NCBI GenBank assembly: GCA_029012085.1
Contig: JAQXLK010000023.1
Coordinates: forward strand, 1-47,565
DNA length: 47,565 nucleotides
Direction: 5' to 3'
DNA from: Clostridiales bacterium
GTDB lineage: Bacteria > Bacillota > Clostridia > Lachnospirales > Lachnospiraceae
In this document: piece by piece, positions 6,358 to 14,933 of the stretch
How the letters are laid out: every line of letters begins with the position of its first letter
How positions within the stretch are numbered: the stretch's first letter is position 1
Position numbers and translations under genes: made by a program
Notes under the pieces: model-generated
Seen by the model: the letters and a program-made list of their open reading frames with translations, nothing else
Told to the model about the DNA's origin: nothing
The model's database searches: none

Positions 6358-9135
6358 CTAGTCGGTCACAAGCGATATCCCGCTTCCATTTGCCATATCT
6401 TTTGTAACAACAATCTGCTTATCAATCCGCTGTTTTAATTCTGTAACATGGGAAATGATACCTACCAGGCGATTTCCCTCCGTAAGTCCCGCCAGCACTT
6501 CAATGGCTTTGGAAAGTGTCTCATCATCCAACGAGCCAAATCCTTCATCCACAAACATGGTATCAAGGCGAATTCCACCTGCACCCATCTGAATCTCATC
6601 GGAAAGTCCCAGTGCCAATGCAAGCGATGCCATAAAGGATTCACCGCCGGATAACGTATGCACACTGCGCAGAGTCCCATTATAGTAATCCTTTACATCC
6701 AACTCTAATCCCGACTGGCTTCTCTGGTTACTTGCTTCTTTTTTCCGGCGCAATTCATACTGCCCGTCCGTCATCTTTAGCAACCGTATATTTGCACGAT
6801 TCAAAATGCGGTCAAAATACGTCATCTGGATATAGGTCTCTAACATCACCTTATCTTTACCTTTCAAATTGCCATTCATAGTGTCAGACAAATTCTGGAT
6901 ACTTTTATACTTTTCTTCTGTCTCGGATAACTGTCCCCATTCTTTAAGAACCTGTCTACCGGATTCCACATTATTCTGATATCTTCTATATATATCATCC
7001 CGTCGATTCTGTAACTGCTGTATTCTGCCTCTCAATTGTGTTCTCTCTGCCTGAAGTTCACTCAAAGGCTTTCCTTTTCCCTCTGCCAGTTGTTTTTCCA
7101 GCGTCTGTTTTGCCACTTCCTGTCCAGCTATCTCTTTCTCATAATCCAAAACTGCCTTTTTTGCTTCCTCCATTGCTTTTTGCAGTTTCGCTTTTTGTTT
7201 TTTCAGTTTATCAATCTCTCCTCTTGCAGTTTTCTCATCCTCATAAGCCAGTTCCTTTTGTAAGTTCTCCAATTCCGCGGTCCAGTGCTCCATATCCTTT
7301 TTCTTTTCTGTCTGACTTTCTTTGACAGATGCCATCATTTCTTCCTGCCCCTGCCGTTTCTTCACTAATACAGGAAACTGTTGATTGGCTTCTTCCCATT
7401 CCTGTTCACCCTTTTTCAAACATTCCAATTCCCTCTTGCTCTCAGCAATCTCTGACTCGTTCTCCGAAATCTTCTGAAGTACCAGTTCCTTCACTTTATC
7501 TATATCTGTCTCTCCCACCAGAGAACCACTCTTTACAGTAATCTGTTCCTTTGTGGCTTCACAGGCTGAAAGAAGCCTTTCCACCTTCAGACCTTCCTTC
7601 TTTGCCTCAGCATCCTTCCTGGTCACTTCTTCTTTCTTACTCTCCAGTTCTTCTTTTGTACACACTTCTTCGGAAAGCTGTGCCGGATGCGGATGGGAGA
7701 TAGAACCACACACCGGACAAGGCTGTTTTTCTTTCAGTCCCTGTGCCAGTATTCCTGCCTGCGCCAGAATAAAGCCCTGTTGTAAATGGTTGTATTCCTC
7801 CGAAACACTCTGATACTCCGCAAGCTTTTTCTCACAAGCTTTCTGTGCTTTCTGAACATCTTTTTTCTGCTTTTCAAATTGAGAAAAAAGAGTCTGTAAA
7901 TTTGAAAGTTCCTCCTTCCGTCTCAAACCCTGTTCTACCTTATTCTCTGTCTGAACCCGATTTCTTCCACAATCCTTTTTCTCCTCTAAAACCTGCTGCT
8001 TATCATCAATCTCTTTTTTTATAGTGTCCAGCTTCTTTCTGCCATCTTCAAGTTGTTTTTCTCCCTGTTCATAATCTTTCTTTTTGGCTGTAAGCTTTTC
8101 AAAAAGCTCCGTCTGCCTACCATATTCTCCTAGTTTTTGCTCAATCTGCGCAGCTTTCGCTGTCAATTCGTCACATACCTTCCCCTCCGATACAGCTTCT
8201 CTCTCTGTTGTCTTTCGTTTTTCCAATTCTTCTCCTGCCGTCTTCAAAAATTGCTGCACTAAGGCAAGTTCTTCCTCTGCCTTTTGCAAGCTCTCTGCCA
8301 CACCAATCTTTTCATTCAATGTTGCAAGCCTGCTTTCCTCCTGTATCTTCTCTTTGTCAATCTGTTCTATCAAAGTTTTCTGCTCGTCCACAATGTCTTG
8401 CTGAAGTTCTTCAAATTCCTTGCAATCCACCAGCTCTTTTACTTCCTTCATCTGCAAAAGCCGTTGTTCATGGACACTGTCCGGCTCACAAGTGATTCCT
8501 TCCATAATCTGCAAGGTTCGCTGTTTTAATTTATCATATTCCCTATAGCACTTTCTTGCCTCTTCACCCAGCTTATTTTGCAAAAGCTGGTAATTTCCCG
8601 TATGAAATATGTTTCGGAAAATAACTTCTTTATCCTTCGTTGGTGCCATCAAAAACTTACGGAATTCTCCCTGCGCCAGCATTGCAATCTGGGTAAACTG
8701 ATTCCGGTCTAACCCTATAATATCCGTAACCGCTTTTGTCACCTCCGATGCCTTGGTAACCGGCTGCCGGTCATCCGGAAAATACAGTTCTGCCTCTGCC
8801 TTTTGAACCGTCATTCCCTCTCCCCGTTCCTTCGGACGCTCATACTCCGGATTCCTTCGCACCGTATATTCCATATTATTATAAGAAAATACCAGCTCTA
8901 CAAATGTTTTTCTCTCCGGCTTCGCATACTTACTACGAAACATCGTACTTTCGCGATATCCTCCACTGGCTTCCCCATACAGAGCAAAAATAATGGCATC
9001 AAAGATGGTGGTTTTTCCCGCTCCCGTATCTCCTGTAATCAGATAAAGTCCCTGATTCCCCAGTTTTTCAAAATCAATCTGTACCTCTTCCGCAAAAGGA
9101 CCAAATGCGGATACTGTCATTCGAATCGGTCTCAT
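6358..9135 (-). CDS. sbcC: Exonuclease subunit SbcC (Rad50-like ATPase)
   Basis: A 925-residue SMC/Rad50-type ATPase, the large subunit of the SbcCD nuclease that opens hairpins and trims blocked or palindromic DNA ends. The N-terminal half of the ATPase carries Walker A GDTGAGKTTIFDA near residue 34. A long coiled coil from about 200 to 700 is interrupted near residue 472 by the zinc hook CPVCGSISHPHP. The C-terminal half carries signature LSGGESFMASL near 825 and Walker B TMFVDEGFGSLDD near 860. The ATG lies two bases beyond the stop of sbcD, with GGGGGTG as ribosome site, so the genes are translationally coupled. Length and layout are normal for Firmicutes. Confidence 0.96.
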   Translation of the reverse strand: MRPIRMTVSAFGPFAEEVQIDFEKLGNQGLYLITGDTGAGKTTIFDAIIFALYGEASGGYRESTMFRSKYAKPERKTFVELVFSYNNMEYTVRRNPEYERPKERGEGMTVQKAEAELYFPDDRQPVTKASEVTKAVTDIIGLDRNQFTQIAMLAQGEFRKFLMAPTKDKEVIFRNIFHTGNYQLLQNKLGEEARKCYREYDKLKQRTLQIMEGITCEPDSVHEQRLLQMKEVKELVDCKEFEELQQDIVDEQKTLIEQIDKEKIQEESRLATLNEKIGVAESLQKAEEELALVQQFLKTAGEELEKRKTTEREAVSEGKVCDELTAKAAQIEQKLGEYGRQTELFEKLTAKKKDYEQGEKQLEDGRKKLDTIKKEIDDKQQVLEEKKDCGRNRVQTENKVEQGLRRKEELSNLQTLFSQFEKQKKDVQKAQKACEKKLAEYQSVSEEYNHLQQGFILAQAGILAQGLKEKQPCPVCGSISHPHPAQLSEEVCTKEELESKKEEVTRKDAEAKKEGLKVERLLSACEATKEQITVKSGSLVGETDIDKVKELVLQKISENESEIAESKRELECLKKGEQEWEEANQQFPVLVKKRQGQEEMMASVKESQTEKKKDMEHWTAELENLQKELAYEDEKTARGEIDKLKKQKAKLQKAMEEAKKAVLDYEKEIAGQEVAKQTLEKQLAEGKGKPLSELQAERTQLRGRIQQLQNRRDDIYRRYQNNVESGRQVLKEWGQLSETEEKYKSIQNLSDTMNGNLKGKDKVMLETYIQMTYFDRILNRANIRLLKMTDGQYELRRKKEASNQRSQSGLELDVKDYYNGTLRSVHTLSGGESFMASLALALGLSDEIQMGAGGIRLDTMFVDEGFGSLDDETLSKAIEVLAGLTEGNRLVGIISHVTELKQRIDKQIVVTKDMANGSGISLVTD

Positions 9136-9139
9136 CTAT

Positions 9140-10282
9140 TCACCCCCAAATCTTCTCAATCAAATCACTTACAATCATCTGCTGGTCAGCTGACATCTTT
9201 TGATTATTCTGCACTTCATAAAATTCTTCTAAATAATCCACCGGCTGCTTATTCTCTGTAATCTCTGCCTGTTCGATACTCTTAGAACTTCTTGTTCTTG
9301 TATTGTTATATTCTAACTTCATAATATTCGGATATACTGTCCGCAGTCTGCCAAGCACATCCGGTATCTCCTCTTCATCCGTCAGCACAACCTTCAAATA
9401 ATCCTCTTTATTACTATCTTTGTAAAACTCTTTTGACATGACTTCCTCATATCGTCCCTCTATCTGGCGCATATCCCGCAAAGGCACTAACGGAATTGTC
9501 TCAATCGTAACATTCCCTTTCTCGCAAAACTCTACAATCGTAACAGACTTCTTATGACTACACTCAGAAAAGGAATATTTAAGTAAGGTTCCGGCATACC
9601 GTACCTCATCTCTTCCTACTTTCTGTGGTCCGTGCAAATGTCCTAATGCCACATAATCAAAGCAATCAAAAACATCGGCATCTATATTATCCAGACCACC
9701 AATGGATATCTCTTCCGAATCACACCGCTGTGCTCCCGTTACCATCTGGTGGGCTATCAGTAAATTTCTCTCTTCCTGTTTGATTGAAACATGTTCTAAT
9801 ACAGCACATACCGCATCCTGATATGTTATGATGGTATCATCATCTAATGCTTTTCTCACATGAGCCGGTTTCACAAAAGGAAGCATATACAGATTGAACT
9901 TCCCATAGGAATCCTCTAGTTCAATGGGCTCCAAACATCCATCATAGACCGATCTTAGAAACACTCCTCTCTTTTCCAATAAATGTGCTCCAAAGGATAG
10001 TCTCTCCCCGCTGTCATGATTCCCACTCACCATATAGACAGGTAAATTCCTTGTCACCAATTCCGTCAAAAAACAGTCTAACAGCTGTACTGCCTCTGCA
10101 GCGGGAACTGCTTTGTCATACACATCTCCCGCAATCAGTACACCGTCAACTGCCTTCCCGTTCTCCTTCTGCTCATCAACCAGTTCCAGTACACGACCTA
10201 ATATATACCGCTGGTCTTCCATCATCGAAAACTCATTCACCCTTTTTCCAATATGTAAATCCGCCAAATGAATAAAACGCAT
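9140..10282 (-). CDS. sbcD: Exonuclease subunit SbcD (Mre11-like nuclease)
   Basis: A 380-residue metallophosphoesterase, the nuclease subunit of SbcCD. All phosphodiesterase motifs are present: LADLHIGK with D8 and H10, AGDVYD, SGNHDSGERL, and later GHLHGPQ. The C-terminal 130 residues match the SbcD capping domain that contacts SbcC coiled coils. The start ATG follows AGGAGGAAACGT. About 50 bases upstream on the same strand is a TATAAT box (10330-10335) without a good -35. sbcC follows immediately. Confidence 0.96.
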   Translation of the reverse strand: MRFIHLADLHIGKRVNEFSMMEDQRYILGRVLELVDEQKENGKAVDGVLIAGDVYDKAVPAAEAVQLLDCFLTELVTRNLPVYMVSGNHDSGERLSFGAHLLEKRGVFLRSVYDGCLEPIELEDSYGKFNLYMLPFVKPAHVRKALDDDTIITYQDAVCAVLEHVSIKQEERNLLIAHQMVTGAQRCDSEEISIGGLDNIDADVFDCFDYVALGHLHGPQKVGRDEVRYAGTLLKYSFSECSHKKSVTIVEFCEKGNVTIETIPLVPLRDMRQIEGRYEEVMSKEFYKDSNKEDYLKVVLTDEEEIPDVLGRLRTVYPNIMKLEYNNTRTRSSKSIEQAEITENKQPVDYLEEFYEVQNNQKMSADQQMIVSDLIEKIWG

Positions 10283-10426
10283 ACGTTTCCTCCTAAACTA
10301 TTTCAAAGTGTCCTGTATCAACTTAAACCATTATACAACATTAGCTTGCCATAATAGTGCAATCTTCTTAAATTTTCATCTATACTACCTCTGCATTGAC
10401 ATCAATATGCTATAGGATAAAATGTA

Positions 10427-10468
10427 TAAAAAACAGACAGCGCACTTTTTATCTGCACACTGCCTGTT
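10427..10468 (-). terminator. Rho-independent terminator of the AbrB/PIN operon
   Basis: On the minus strand AACAGGCAGTGTGC pairs with the later GTGCGCTGTCTGTT around an A-rich loop, followed by a run of six T. It begins about ten bases after the PIN gene stop and separates the toxin-antitoxin pair from sbcDC. Confidence 0.85.
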
Positions 10469-10477
10469 CTCTTTTTC

Positions 10478-10876
10478 TTAATAGCGTTCCAAAAATTCCG
10501 CCATTGTTACAATTTCCGGCATATCCACATCCAAAACCAGAAAATCTTTATCGCCAGTCACAAATACATCAATACCTTCCATGATTGCTGTTGCAAGTAT
10601 CGGTGGATCCTTTGCATCTCGCATTTCCGGGAACTCGTTAAAGTCTAGTGTTTTCGGTGTATATACTAACTCGAAAGGAAGTTCTAAAAAGAAGCGGTCA
10701 AGATATTTCCTCTTTCCCGGGAACTTTCGGTTAGTTACCAACCGTAATTCCTCAATCACATAATCACACGTTATAATCTGATGGCTGTCGGTCAGCCTTC
10801 TGGCAAGCTCCCTTGTCTGTGCGGATGGAAAGAAAATCATGGAAATAAAAATATTGGTATCAAGCATCACCCGCAA
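10478..10876 (-). CDS. PIN-domain toxin, COG1569-type RNase
   Basis: A 132-residue PIN-domain protein of the putative toxin-antitoxin PIN family. The acidic residues that bind the catalytic metal are visible: D6 in MLDTN, the E42/E43 pair in VIEEL, D90 in AKDPP and D109 in TGDKDF. Such proteins are ribonucleases neutralised by the partner encoded just upstream. The start is TTG at 10876, one base after the antitoxin stop; AGGGGG lies seven bases before it, and beginning M-R-V-M-L-D-T-N agrees with the family. GTG 10870 and ATG 10867 are alternatives but fit the ribosome site less well. RNA target unknown. Confidence 0.88.
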   Translation of the reverse strand: MRVMLDTNIFISMIFFPSAQTRELARRLTDSHQIITCDYVIEELRLVTNRKFPGKRKYLDRFFLELPFELVYTPKTLDFNEFPEMRDAKDPPILATAIMEGIDVFVTGDKDFLVLDVDMPEIVTMAEFLERY

Positions 10877-10877
10877 A

Positions 10878-11135
10878 CTAATACCCCCTTACTTCCTTCC
10901 GTATCTCCTTCATGTATTCTTGCATTTCTTCCTCGGTTGTAAAACCTGCCTTCTCTGCTTCTCCAGCGAACGCTTCTTCCGCCCGTTTGAATGCCAACAT
11001 TGCGGAGTTTTCAAAGTAGAATCTACCATTTTCCTCTAAAATAACAATCTTATCCCCTGCCTTCAGTTTCAATGCATTTCTCACAGACACCGGAATAGTA
11101 ATCTGTCCTTTGCTAGATATCTTTGCAACTTCCAT
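10878..11135 (-). CDS. AbrB/MazE-type antitoxin
   Basis: An 85-residue swapped-hairpin DNA-binding protein: residues 1-45 match the AbrB fold (KISSKGQITIPVSVRNALKL, then GDKIVILEENGRFYF), and the acidic, helical C-terminal half (EEAFAGEAEKAGFTTEEEMQ) is suited to wrap the PIN toxin. As with most antitoxins it should bind its own promoter, and an inverted repeat lies in the promoter spacer. Ribosome site GAAAGGATG precedes ATG. The stop is one base from the toxin start. Confidence 0.9.
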   Translation of the reverse strand: MEVAKISSKGQITIPVSVRNALKLKAGDKIVILEENGRFYFENSAMLAFKRAEEAFAGEAEKAGFTTEEEMQEYMKEIRKEVRGY

Positions 11136-11191
11136 ATTTCATCATCCTTTCAAAAAAACCTCTTGGTTTTCTTTACTTTCTTTACATCTCT

Positions 11192-11220
11192 ATTATACGC
11201 AATAAAACGTGTAATATCAA
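11192..11220 (-). promoter_or_regulatory. Promoter and operator of the toxin-antitoxin operon
   Basis: Minus strand: TTGATA (11215-11220), 17-base spacer, TATAAT (11192-11197). The spacer and -10 contain ATTACACG, eight bases, then CGTATAAT, an inverted repeat matching at seven of eight positions, placed for autorepression by the AbrB-type antitoxin. Confidence 0.75.
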
Positions 11221-11244
11221 TCTTTTTCATCGTATTTCTATCCG

Positions 11245-12174
11245 TCACTGGCACAAATACACAAAATATACAGCATAAGCCACCAGCATTGCCACTCCTC
11301 CACCGCGTCTAAGCTCTCTTTTTCGTATACTGAAAAGCCACAATAAAACTCCCGCCAGAATTCCTATTACTGCATCCAGCCTGAAAGAAACCGCATATGG
11401 TATATCACAGATGAAAGCCGAAACTCCCAGTACGAATAAAATGTTAAAAATATTACTTCCCACAATATTTCCGATTGCAATATCCGCATTTCCTTTGCGC
11501 GCAGCAGTCACCGAAGTCACAAGTTCCGGGAGACTGGTTCCAAGTGCCACAATGGTAAGTCCGATAAATCTTTCACTGACACCAAACATCCTTGCAATCT
11601 CCGAGGCACCCTTTACAGCAAAATCACTGCCAAGCACAATCAGCACACCGCCTATCACAATGAGCAGCAGACATTTCCACACCGGCATTTCTATCTTGCC
11701 TTCCGGCTCCTCATCTTTCGACTGTTTTGACAGAAAATAAAGATATACCAGATACACAATAAACAGGAGCAACAGAATAATTCCTTCTACACGGGTAACT
11801 ACCTGCCCCGTCACACCCATTACAAGAAGCACAGCTGTAATAACCAGCATAAATGGTATCTCATAAAAAAGGGTAGATCTCTGTACCGCAACCGAAACCA
11901 TTACAGCAGTAATTCCTAAAATAATCAATATGTTCAAAATATTACTGCCCACTACATTGCCAATGGAAATACCTGCATTTCCCTTAATTGCAGCCGTTAT
12001 ACTCACTGCCGCCTCCGGCAGACTGGTTCCCATGGCTACTATGGTAAGACCGATTACAAGCTGCGGAATTCCAAGACGGGACGCCAGACTGGCGGCTCCA
12101 TCTACAAACCAGTCCGCCCCCTTTACCAGCATAACAAAGCCGGCAATCAGTAAAATTATAGATAAAATAATCAT
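11245..12174 (-). CDS. Calcium/sodium antiporter, CaxA/YrbG family
   Basis: A 309-residue inner-membrane cation exchanger with about ten helices. The two inverted alpha-repeats that form the ion pathway are clear: GLTIVAMGTSLPEAAVS with GNVVGSNILNILI near residues 43-85, and GLTIVALGTSLPELVTS with GNIVGSNIFNILF near 205-245. The acidic residue of each GTSLPE motif coordinates the ion. Family members exchange Ca2+ for Na+ or H+. The start ATG overlaps the stop of a 46-residue membrane protein (ATGA arrangement), which is itself preceded by a second micro-gene, so three genes form one operon. Confidence 0.93.
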   Translation of the reverse strand: MIILSIILLIAGFVMLVKGADWFVDGAASLASRLGIPQLVIGLTIVAMGTSLPEAAVSITAAIKGNAGISIGNVVGSNILNILIILGITAVMVSVAVQRSTLFYEIPFMLVITAVLLVMGVTGQVVTRVEGIILLLLFIVYLVYLYFLSKQSKDEEPEGKIEMPVWKCLLLIVIGGVLIVLGSDFAVKGASEIARMFGVSERFIGLTIVALGTSLPELVTSVTAARKGNADIAIGNIVGSNIFNILFVLGVSAFICDIPYAVSFRLDAVIGILAGVLLWLFSIRKRELRRGGGVAMLVAYAVYFVYLCQ

Positions 12175-12311
12175 TTTCCCTCTCCTTCCCTTCTTTCTTT
12201 CTGCACTGTTTCTTCCTTATCTGCACCAAGATGCTCTGTTACATAACAGAAAATTCCAACACCTCCAGCAATGACACCCATTACAATTACTAAAATATCC
12301 AATCCTGACAT
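12171..12311 (-). CDS. Micro-protein of 46 residues, one membrane helix, coupled to the exchanger
   Basis: An open frame with a strong ribosome site (AGGGAGG seven bases before ATG) whose TGA stop overlaps the exchanger's ATG. The protein starts MSGLDILVIVMGVIAG, continues with a hydrophobic segment up to about residue 24 (VGIFCYV), and ends in a charged tail with EHLGADKEE and KERREGEGK. One helix with a short exterior N-terminus and a cytoplasmic charged tail is predicted. I recognise no family. Close coupling suggests a small regulatory or assembly subunit of the exchanger, by analogy with KdpF-like micro-subunits; this is inference. Confidence 0.72.
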   Translation of the reverse strand: MSGLDILVIVMGVIAGGVGIFCYVTEHLGADKEETVQKERREGEGK

Positions 12312-12323
12312 GCTGCCACCTCC

Positions 12324-12467
12324 CTATTCATATAAAGACATACCATATCTTATCTTGCGGTAAATCTTAAATCCAATCATCGTAAACAAAGACACAATAA
12401 TATAAAGAGTTGACAACAGTCCAATTCCCCCACCAAAAATCACAACAATCCACAATAAAAAATTCAT
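12324..12467 (-). CDS. Micro-protein of 47 residues, one long membrane helix, first gene of the exchanger operon
   Basis: A 47-codon frame with AAGGAG ten bases before ATG. It starts MNFLLWIVVIFGGGIGLLS, stays hydrophobic to about residue 33, and ends in a basic tail KIYRKIRYGMSLYE. The stop is 12 bases before the next micro-gene, whose ribosome site fills the gap. Membrane topology looks like N-out, C-in. No family recognised. Together with the 46-residue neighbour it makes a pair of single-helix proteins directly upstream of a Na+/Ca2+ exchanger. Confidence 0.68.
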   Translation of the reverse strand: MNFLLWIVVIFGGGIGLLSTLYIIVSLFTMIGFKIYRKIRYGMSLYE

Positions 12468-12610
12468 AAACTCATAACTCCTTTTCTAAATAAATCTAAT
12501 AAAAAATCGTACAAAAAACTAAGGTTATGGCTTATTATTTTAAAAACCATCTCCCATTTTTGCGCATATGTCGGAACAAAAATACTTTGCTCCCTTAAAT
12601 TGTAAAAAAG

Positions 12611-13024
12611 TTATGAGATTCTTTTCCGACCGTCCTGATCCTCTATATAGTCAACCTGATAGCTAATCTTTGACACATATCGGTTGCCATAAAGGATACA
12701 ACGTTCCCGAATGGAAAACAGAAACAGCCCTGACAAAAATGCCAGAGCACATAGAAAATAAAGAGCTGCCCGATAAGAAAAATTACTACGGACTGCCCGC
12801 ATCTGCCAGGTACTAACCAAAACTCTTCCCGGCTCCACAACCTTGATATTCGTTACGTTATCTTCCGGAAGCAGTTCTGATTCTACAAAACATTGCATAG
12901 CATCTGTATCATATAAATGATTATTTGCAAAGTGCGAATTTTCCAAACCTGCACCTGCTACAGATACCATGGTCACTAACAGAAATATGTAAATTATGAA
13001 ATTGTGCATTTTACCATTTTTCAT
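12611..13024 (-). CDS. Unknown small membrane protein
   Basis: A 137-residue protein I cannot assign. Starting at ATG 13024 (ribosome site GGAGAGGTGG) it opens MKNGKMHNFIIYIFLLVTMV, a signal anchor or uncleaved helix, followed by about 65 polar residues probably outside the membrane, a second helix (AALYFLCALAFLSGLFLFS, about residues 85-103) and a 30-residue charged tail. The frame is open further upstream, to a codon overlapping the cupin gene, but no ribosome site supports that start. It follows the cupin gene after about 65 bases on the same strand. Confidence 0.6.
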   Translation of the reverse strand: MKNGKMHNFIIYIFLLVTMVSVAGAGLENSHFANNHLYDTDAMQCFVESELLPEDNVTNIKVVEPGRVLVSTWQMRAVRSNFSYRAALYFLCALAFLSGLFLFSIRERCILYGNRYVSKISYQVDYIEDQDGRKRIS

Positions 13025-13089
13025 AATTTGCCACCTCTCCTGCATTTTAACAAAAAATGGTAAAAAGCACAAACAAAAAATTTTCACTT

Positions 13090-13530
13090 CTAATATTCTT
13101 CTTTGTGCATACATTCTTTCTTCTCATCTTTATCCTGCTGCACTGTTCCCCATGGATGATGCGGCGGTGCATAGATGGATGACACTTTCAGACAACAATT
13201 TCCTACATTTATTATATTATGCCATGTCCCCGCCGGTACGAATACTGCGTCCCCCTGCATCAAGCCCTGTCTCATATCCATCCGGCTTTCGCATTTTCCA
13301 AGCATAACCATTGCCTGCCCCTGTTCTACCCGGATAAACTGGTCTGTATCCTCATGTATCTCCACCCCAATCTCACCGCGTCTTGGAATACTCATCAGTG
13401 TCATCTGAAGATTACATCCCGTCCATAAAGCATTACGAAAATTTGTATTCTGCCGTGCCATTCTGCCAATGTTCGTCGCATATGGACATGCTCCATAATC
13501 GGTTGGCTCATTATAACAATCTTCTCCCAT
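13090..13530 (-). CDS. Cupin-domain protein
   Basis: A 146-residue single-domain cupin. Motif 1 is GVEIHEDTDQFIRVEQG and motif 2 is GDAVFVPAGTWHNIIN, giving two histidines plus acidic/glutamine ligands for a metal; the family-typical ending IYAPPHHPWG follows. Small cupins of this type occur widely in Firmicutes as metal-binding enzymes or sugar-isomerase-like proteins, but the substrate is not known. An N-terminal segment with PYATNIGRMARQN is also typical of the group. Ribosome site AGGAGG lies seven bases before ATG. Upstream, TGTAAG-C-CTTACA at 13587-13599 is an inverted repeat that could be an operator. Confidence 0.8.
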   Translation of the reverse strand: MGEDCYNEPTDYGACPYATNIGRMARQNTNFRNALWTGCNLQMTLMSIPRRGEIGVEIHEDTDQFIRVEQGQAMVMLGKCESRMDMRQGLMQGDAVFVPAGTWHNIINVGNCCLKVSSIYAPPHHPWGTVQQDKDEKKECMHKEEY

Positions 13531-13586
13531 AAAAAAACCTCCTGCATATTATCACTGCTAAGATACTGCATGCTAAGACCTACTTT

Positions 13587-13599
13587 TGTAAGCCTTACA
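13587..13599. promoter_or_regulatory. Inverted repeat upstream of the cupin gene
   Basis: TGTAAG, one base, CTTACA: a perfect 6-1-6 palindrome about 57 bases before the cupin start codon. No convincing -35/-10 pair can be placed nearby. Possible operator, protein unknown. Confidence 0.3.
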
Positions 13600-13690
13600 T
13601 TACGTTTTGCACTTCTTTTAACAGTGTATGCAGAAGGTTTTTAAATGTTCCTATTCTTTTAACAATCATATGAGGATATCTTTTCAAATA

Positions 13691-13715
13691 GTCAAAAGCT
13701 TTTTGGACTTTTGAC
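13691..13715 (-). terminator. Hairpin after the sugar-importer operon
   Basis: GTCAAAAG and CTTTTGAC form a perfect eight-base stem around nine bases, 15 bases past the permease stop. The following minus-strand sequence TATTTGAAAAG is a poor U-tract, so this may be a weak terminator or an RNA-protecting stem. Confidence 0.45.
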
Positions 13716-13730
13716 ACTAACGTCATCCCA

Positions 13731-14927
13731 TCATTTCTTACGAGTTCTTACATCAAATGCAACGGCAATAACAAAAATCAGACCTTTTACCACATACTGA
13801 TATGAAATATCAATACCCATCAGGTTCATACCATTTGTCAATGACATAATAACTAATGCTCCGATAATCGTATTGGTAACACGTCCAACACCACCGCTTA
13901 CTGCTACACCTCCAATATAGGAAGATGCAATGGCATCCAACTCAAAACCAACACCTGCAGTTGGTGTTGCTGACTGAAGTCTTGAAGTATATAACACGCC
14001 ACCTAAGGCAGCCATCAAACTTACAGAACAGAATGCAAATAATGTTACACGCTGTACATTAATACCGGATAACTCAGCTGCCTGTGCATTACCACCGATA
14101 CCATAGATTGCACGTCCAAGCTTTGTCTTATTCAGCATATAGTTATAAATCATCAGTACCACACCCACAATAACGGCTGTCCAAGGAAGTCCCTGATAGC
14201 TTGCAAGTGTCCACATAATTACCATAATTACTGCTGATAATGCTACCAGCTTGAATGTAAATACCGGTGTAGATGGAACATCAAAGTTATACTTCATCTT
14301 GTTCTTTCTGCTCTTAACCTGTGTATAAATCATAGCTATAACCAGAACCACACCAATAATCATTGTTACAACATGGAAACCTGCACCTTCTACAATGTCA
14401 GGAATAAATCCGTTGGACAATGCATTGAATCCCTCGTTCGGAATAATAATCGTACCTGTCTCCTGTAAAGAAAGGTTTAACAACCCTCGGAATATAAACA
14501 TTCCCGCCAAAGTCGTAACAAACGCGGGCACACCAACCTTCGTTACTAAAAGACCCTGATACAATCCAATCAAAAGACCAAGCAGCAGTACAATCAGAAT
14601 GGCAAGCCACTCATTCACATTGTACTTTGTCATTAATATTGCTGCAACCGCTCCACAAAAACCTGCTACATATCCTACTGACAAATCGATATGCAAAATG
14701 ATCAAAATCAATGTCATACCAATCGCCATAACTGCCACATAACCTGCCTGATTAATCAGGTTGGCAATATTTCTTGCCTGAAGAAATCCACCATTTGTCT
14801 GTATTGCAAAAAATGCCATAATACAAACTAATGCAATATACATCATATAATCACGTATATTCGTCTTGGCCATGGAAACAATTTCCTGGCCCAATCCGAC
14901 TTTTTGTTTATTTTCGCCCATATCCAT
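13731..14927 (-). CDS. mmsB: Multiple-monosaccharide ABC importer, permease subunit
   Basis: A 398-residue permease of the BPD_transp_2 (ribose/xylose/ChvE-GguB) family with about ten helices. Conserved signs are the NLINQAGYVAVMAIGMTLIL entry, the GxxxG-rich VGYVAGFCGAVAA stretch, and the coupling segment with GGNAQAAELSGINV and SSYIGGVAVSGGVG. Length near 400 and the middle insertion place it with MmsB rather than RbsC, which is about 320. It forms the membrane channel with MmsA and receives sugars from the ChvE-like lipoprotein. It starts just after the mmsA stop and is the last gene of the operon. Confidence 0.92.
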   Translation of the reverse strand: MDMGENKQKVGLGQEIVSMAKTNIRDYMMYIALVCIMAFFAIQTNGGFLQARNIANLINQAGYVAVMAIGMTLILIILHIDLSVGYVAGFCGAVAAILMTKYNVNEWLAILIVLLLGLLIGLYQGLLVTKVGVPAFVTTLAGMFIFRGLLNLSLQETGTIIIPNEGFNALSNGFIPDIVEGAGFHVVTMIIGVVLVIAMIYTQVKSRKNKMKYNFDVPSTPVFTFKLVALSAVIMVIMWTLASYQGLPWTAVIVGVVLMIYNYMLNKTKLGRAIYGIGGNAQAAELSGINVQRVTLFAFCSVSLMAALGGVLYTSRLQSATPTAGVGFELDAIASSYIGGVAVSGGVGRVTNTIIGALVIMSLTNGMNLMGIDISYQYVVKGLIFVIAVAFDVRTRKK

Positions 14928-14933
14928 TACCTC

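Noticed and set aside
6358-11135. Defence island made of SbcCD and the AbrB/PIN pair
   Set aside because: SbcCD is a housekeeping repair nuclease of normal size, a terminator separates it from the toxin-antitoxin pair, and no phage-defence gene, integrase or composition shift is visible.
12611-13114. Longer start (167 residues) for the small membrane protein
   Set aside because: The upstream start overlaps the cupin gene by 25 bases without a good ribosome site, while ATG 13024 has GGAGAGGTGG and opens directly into a hydrophobic helix.
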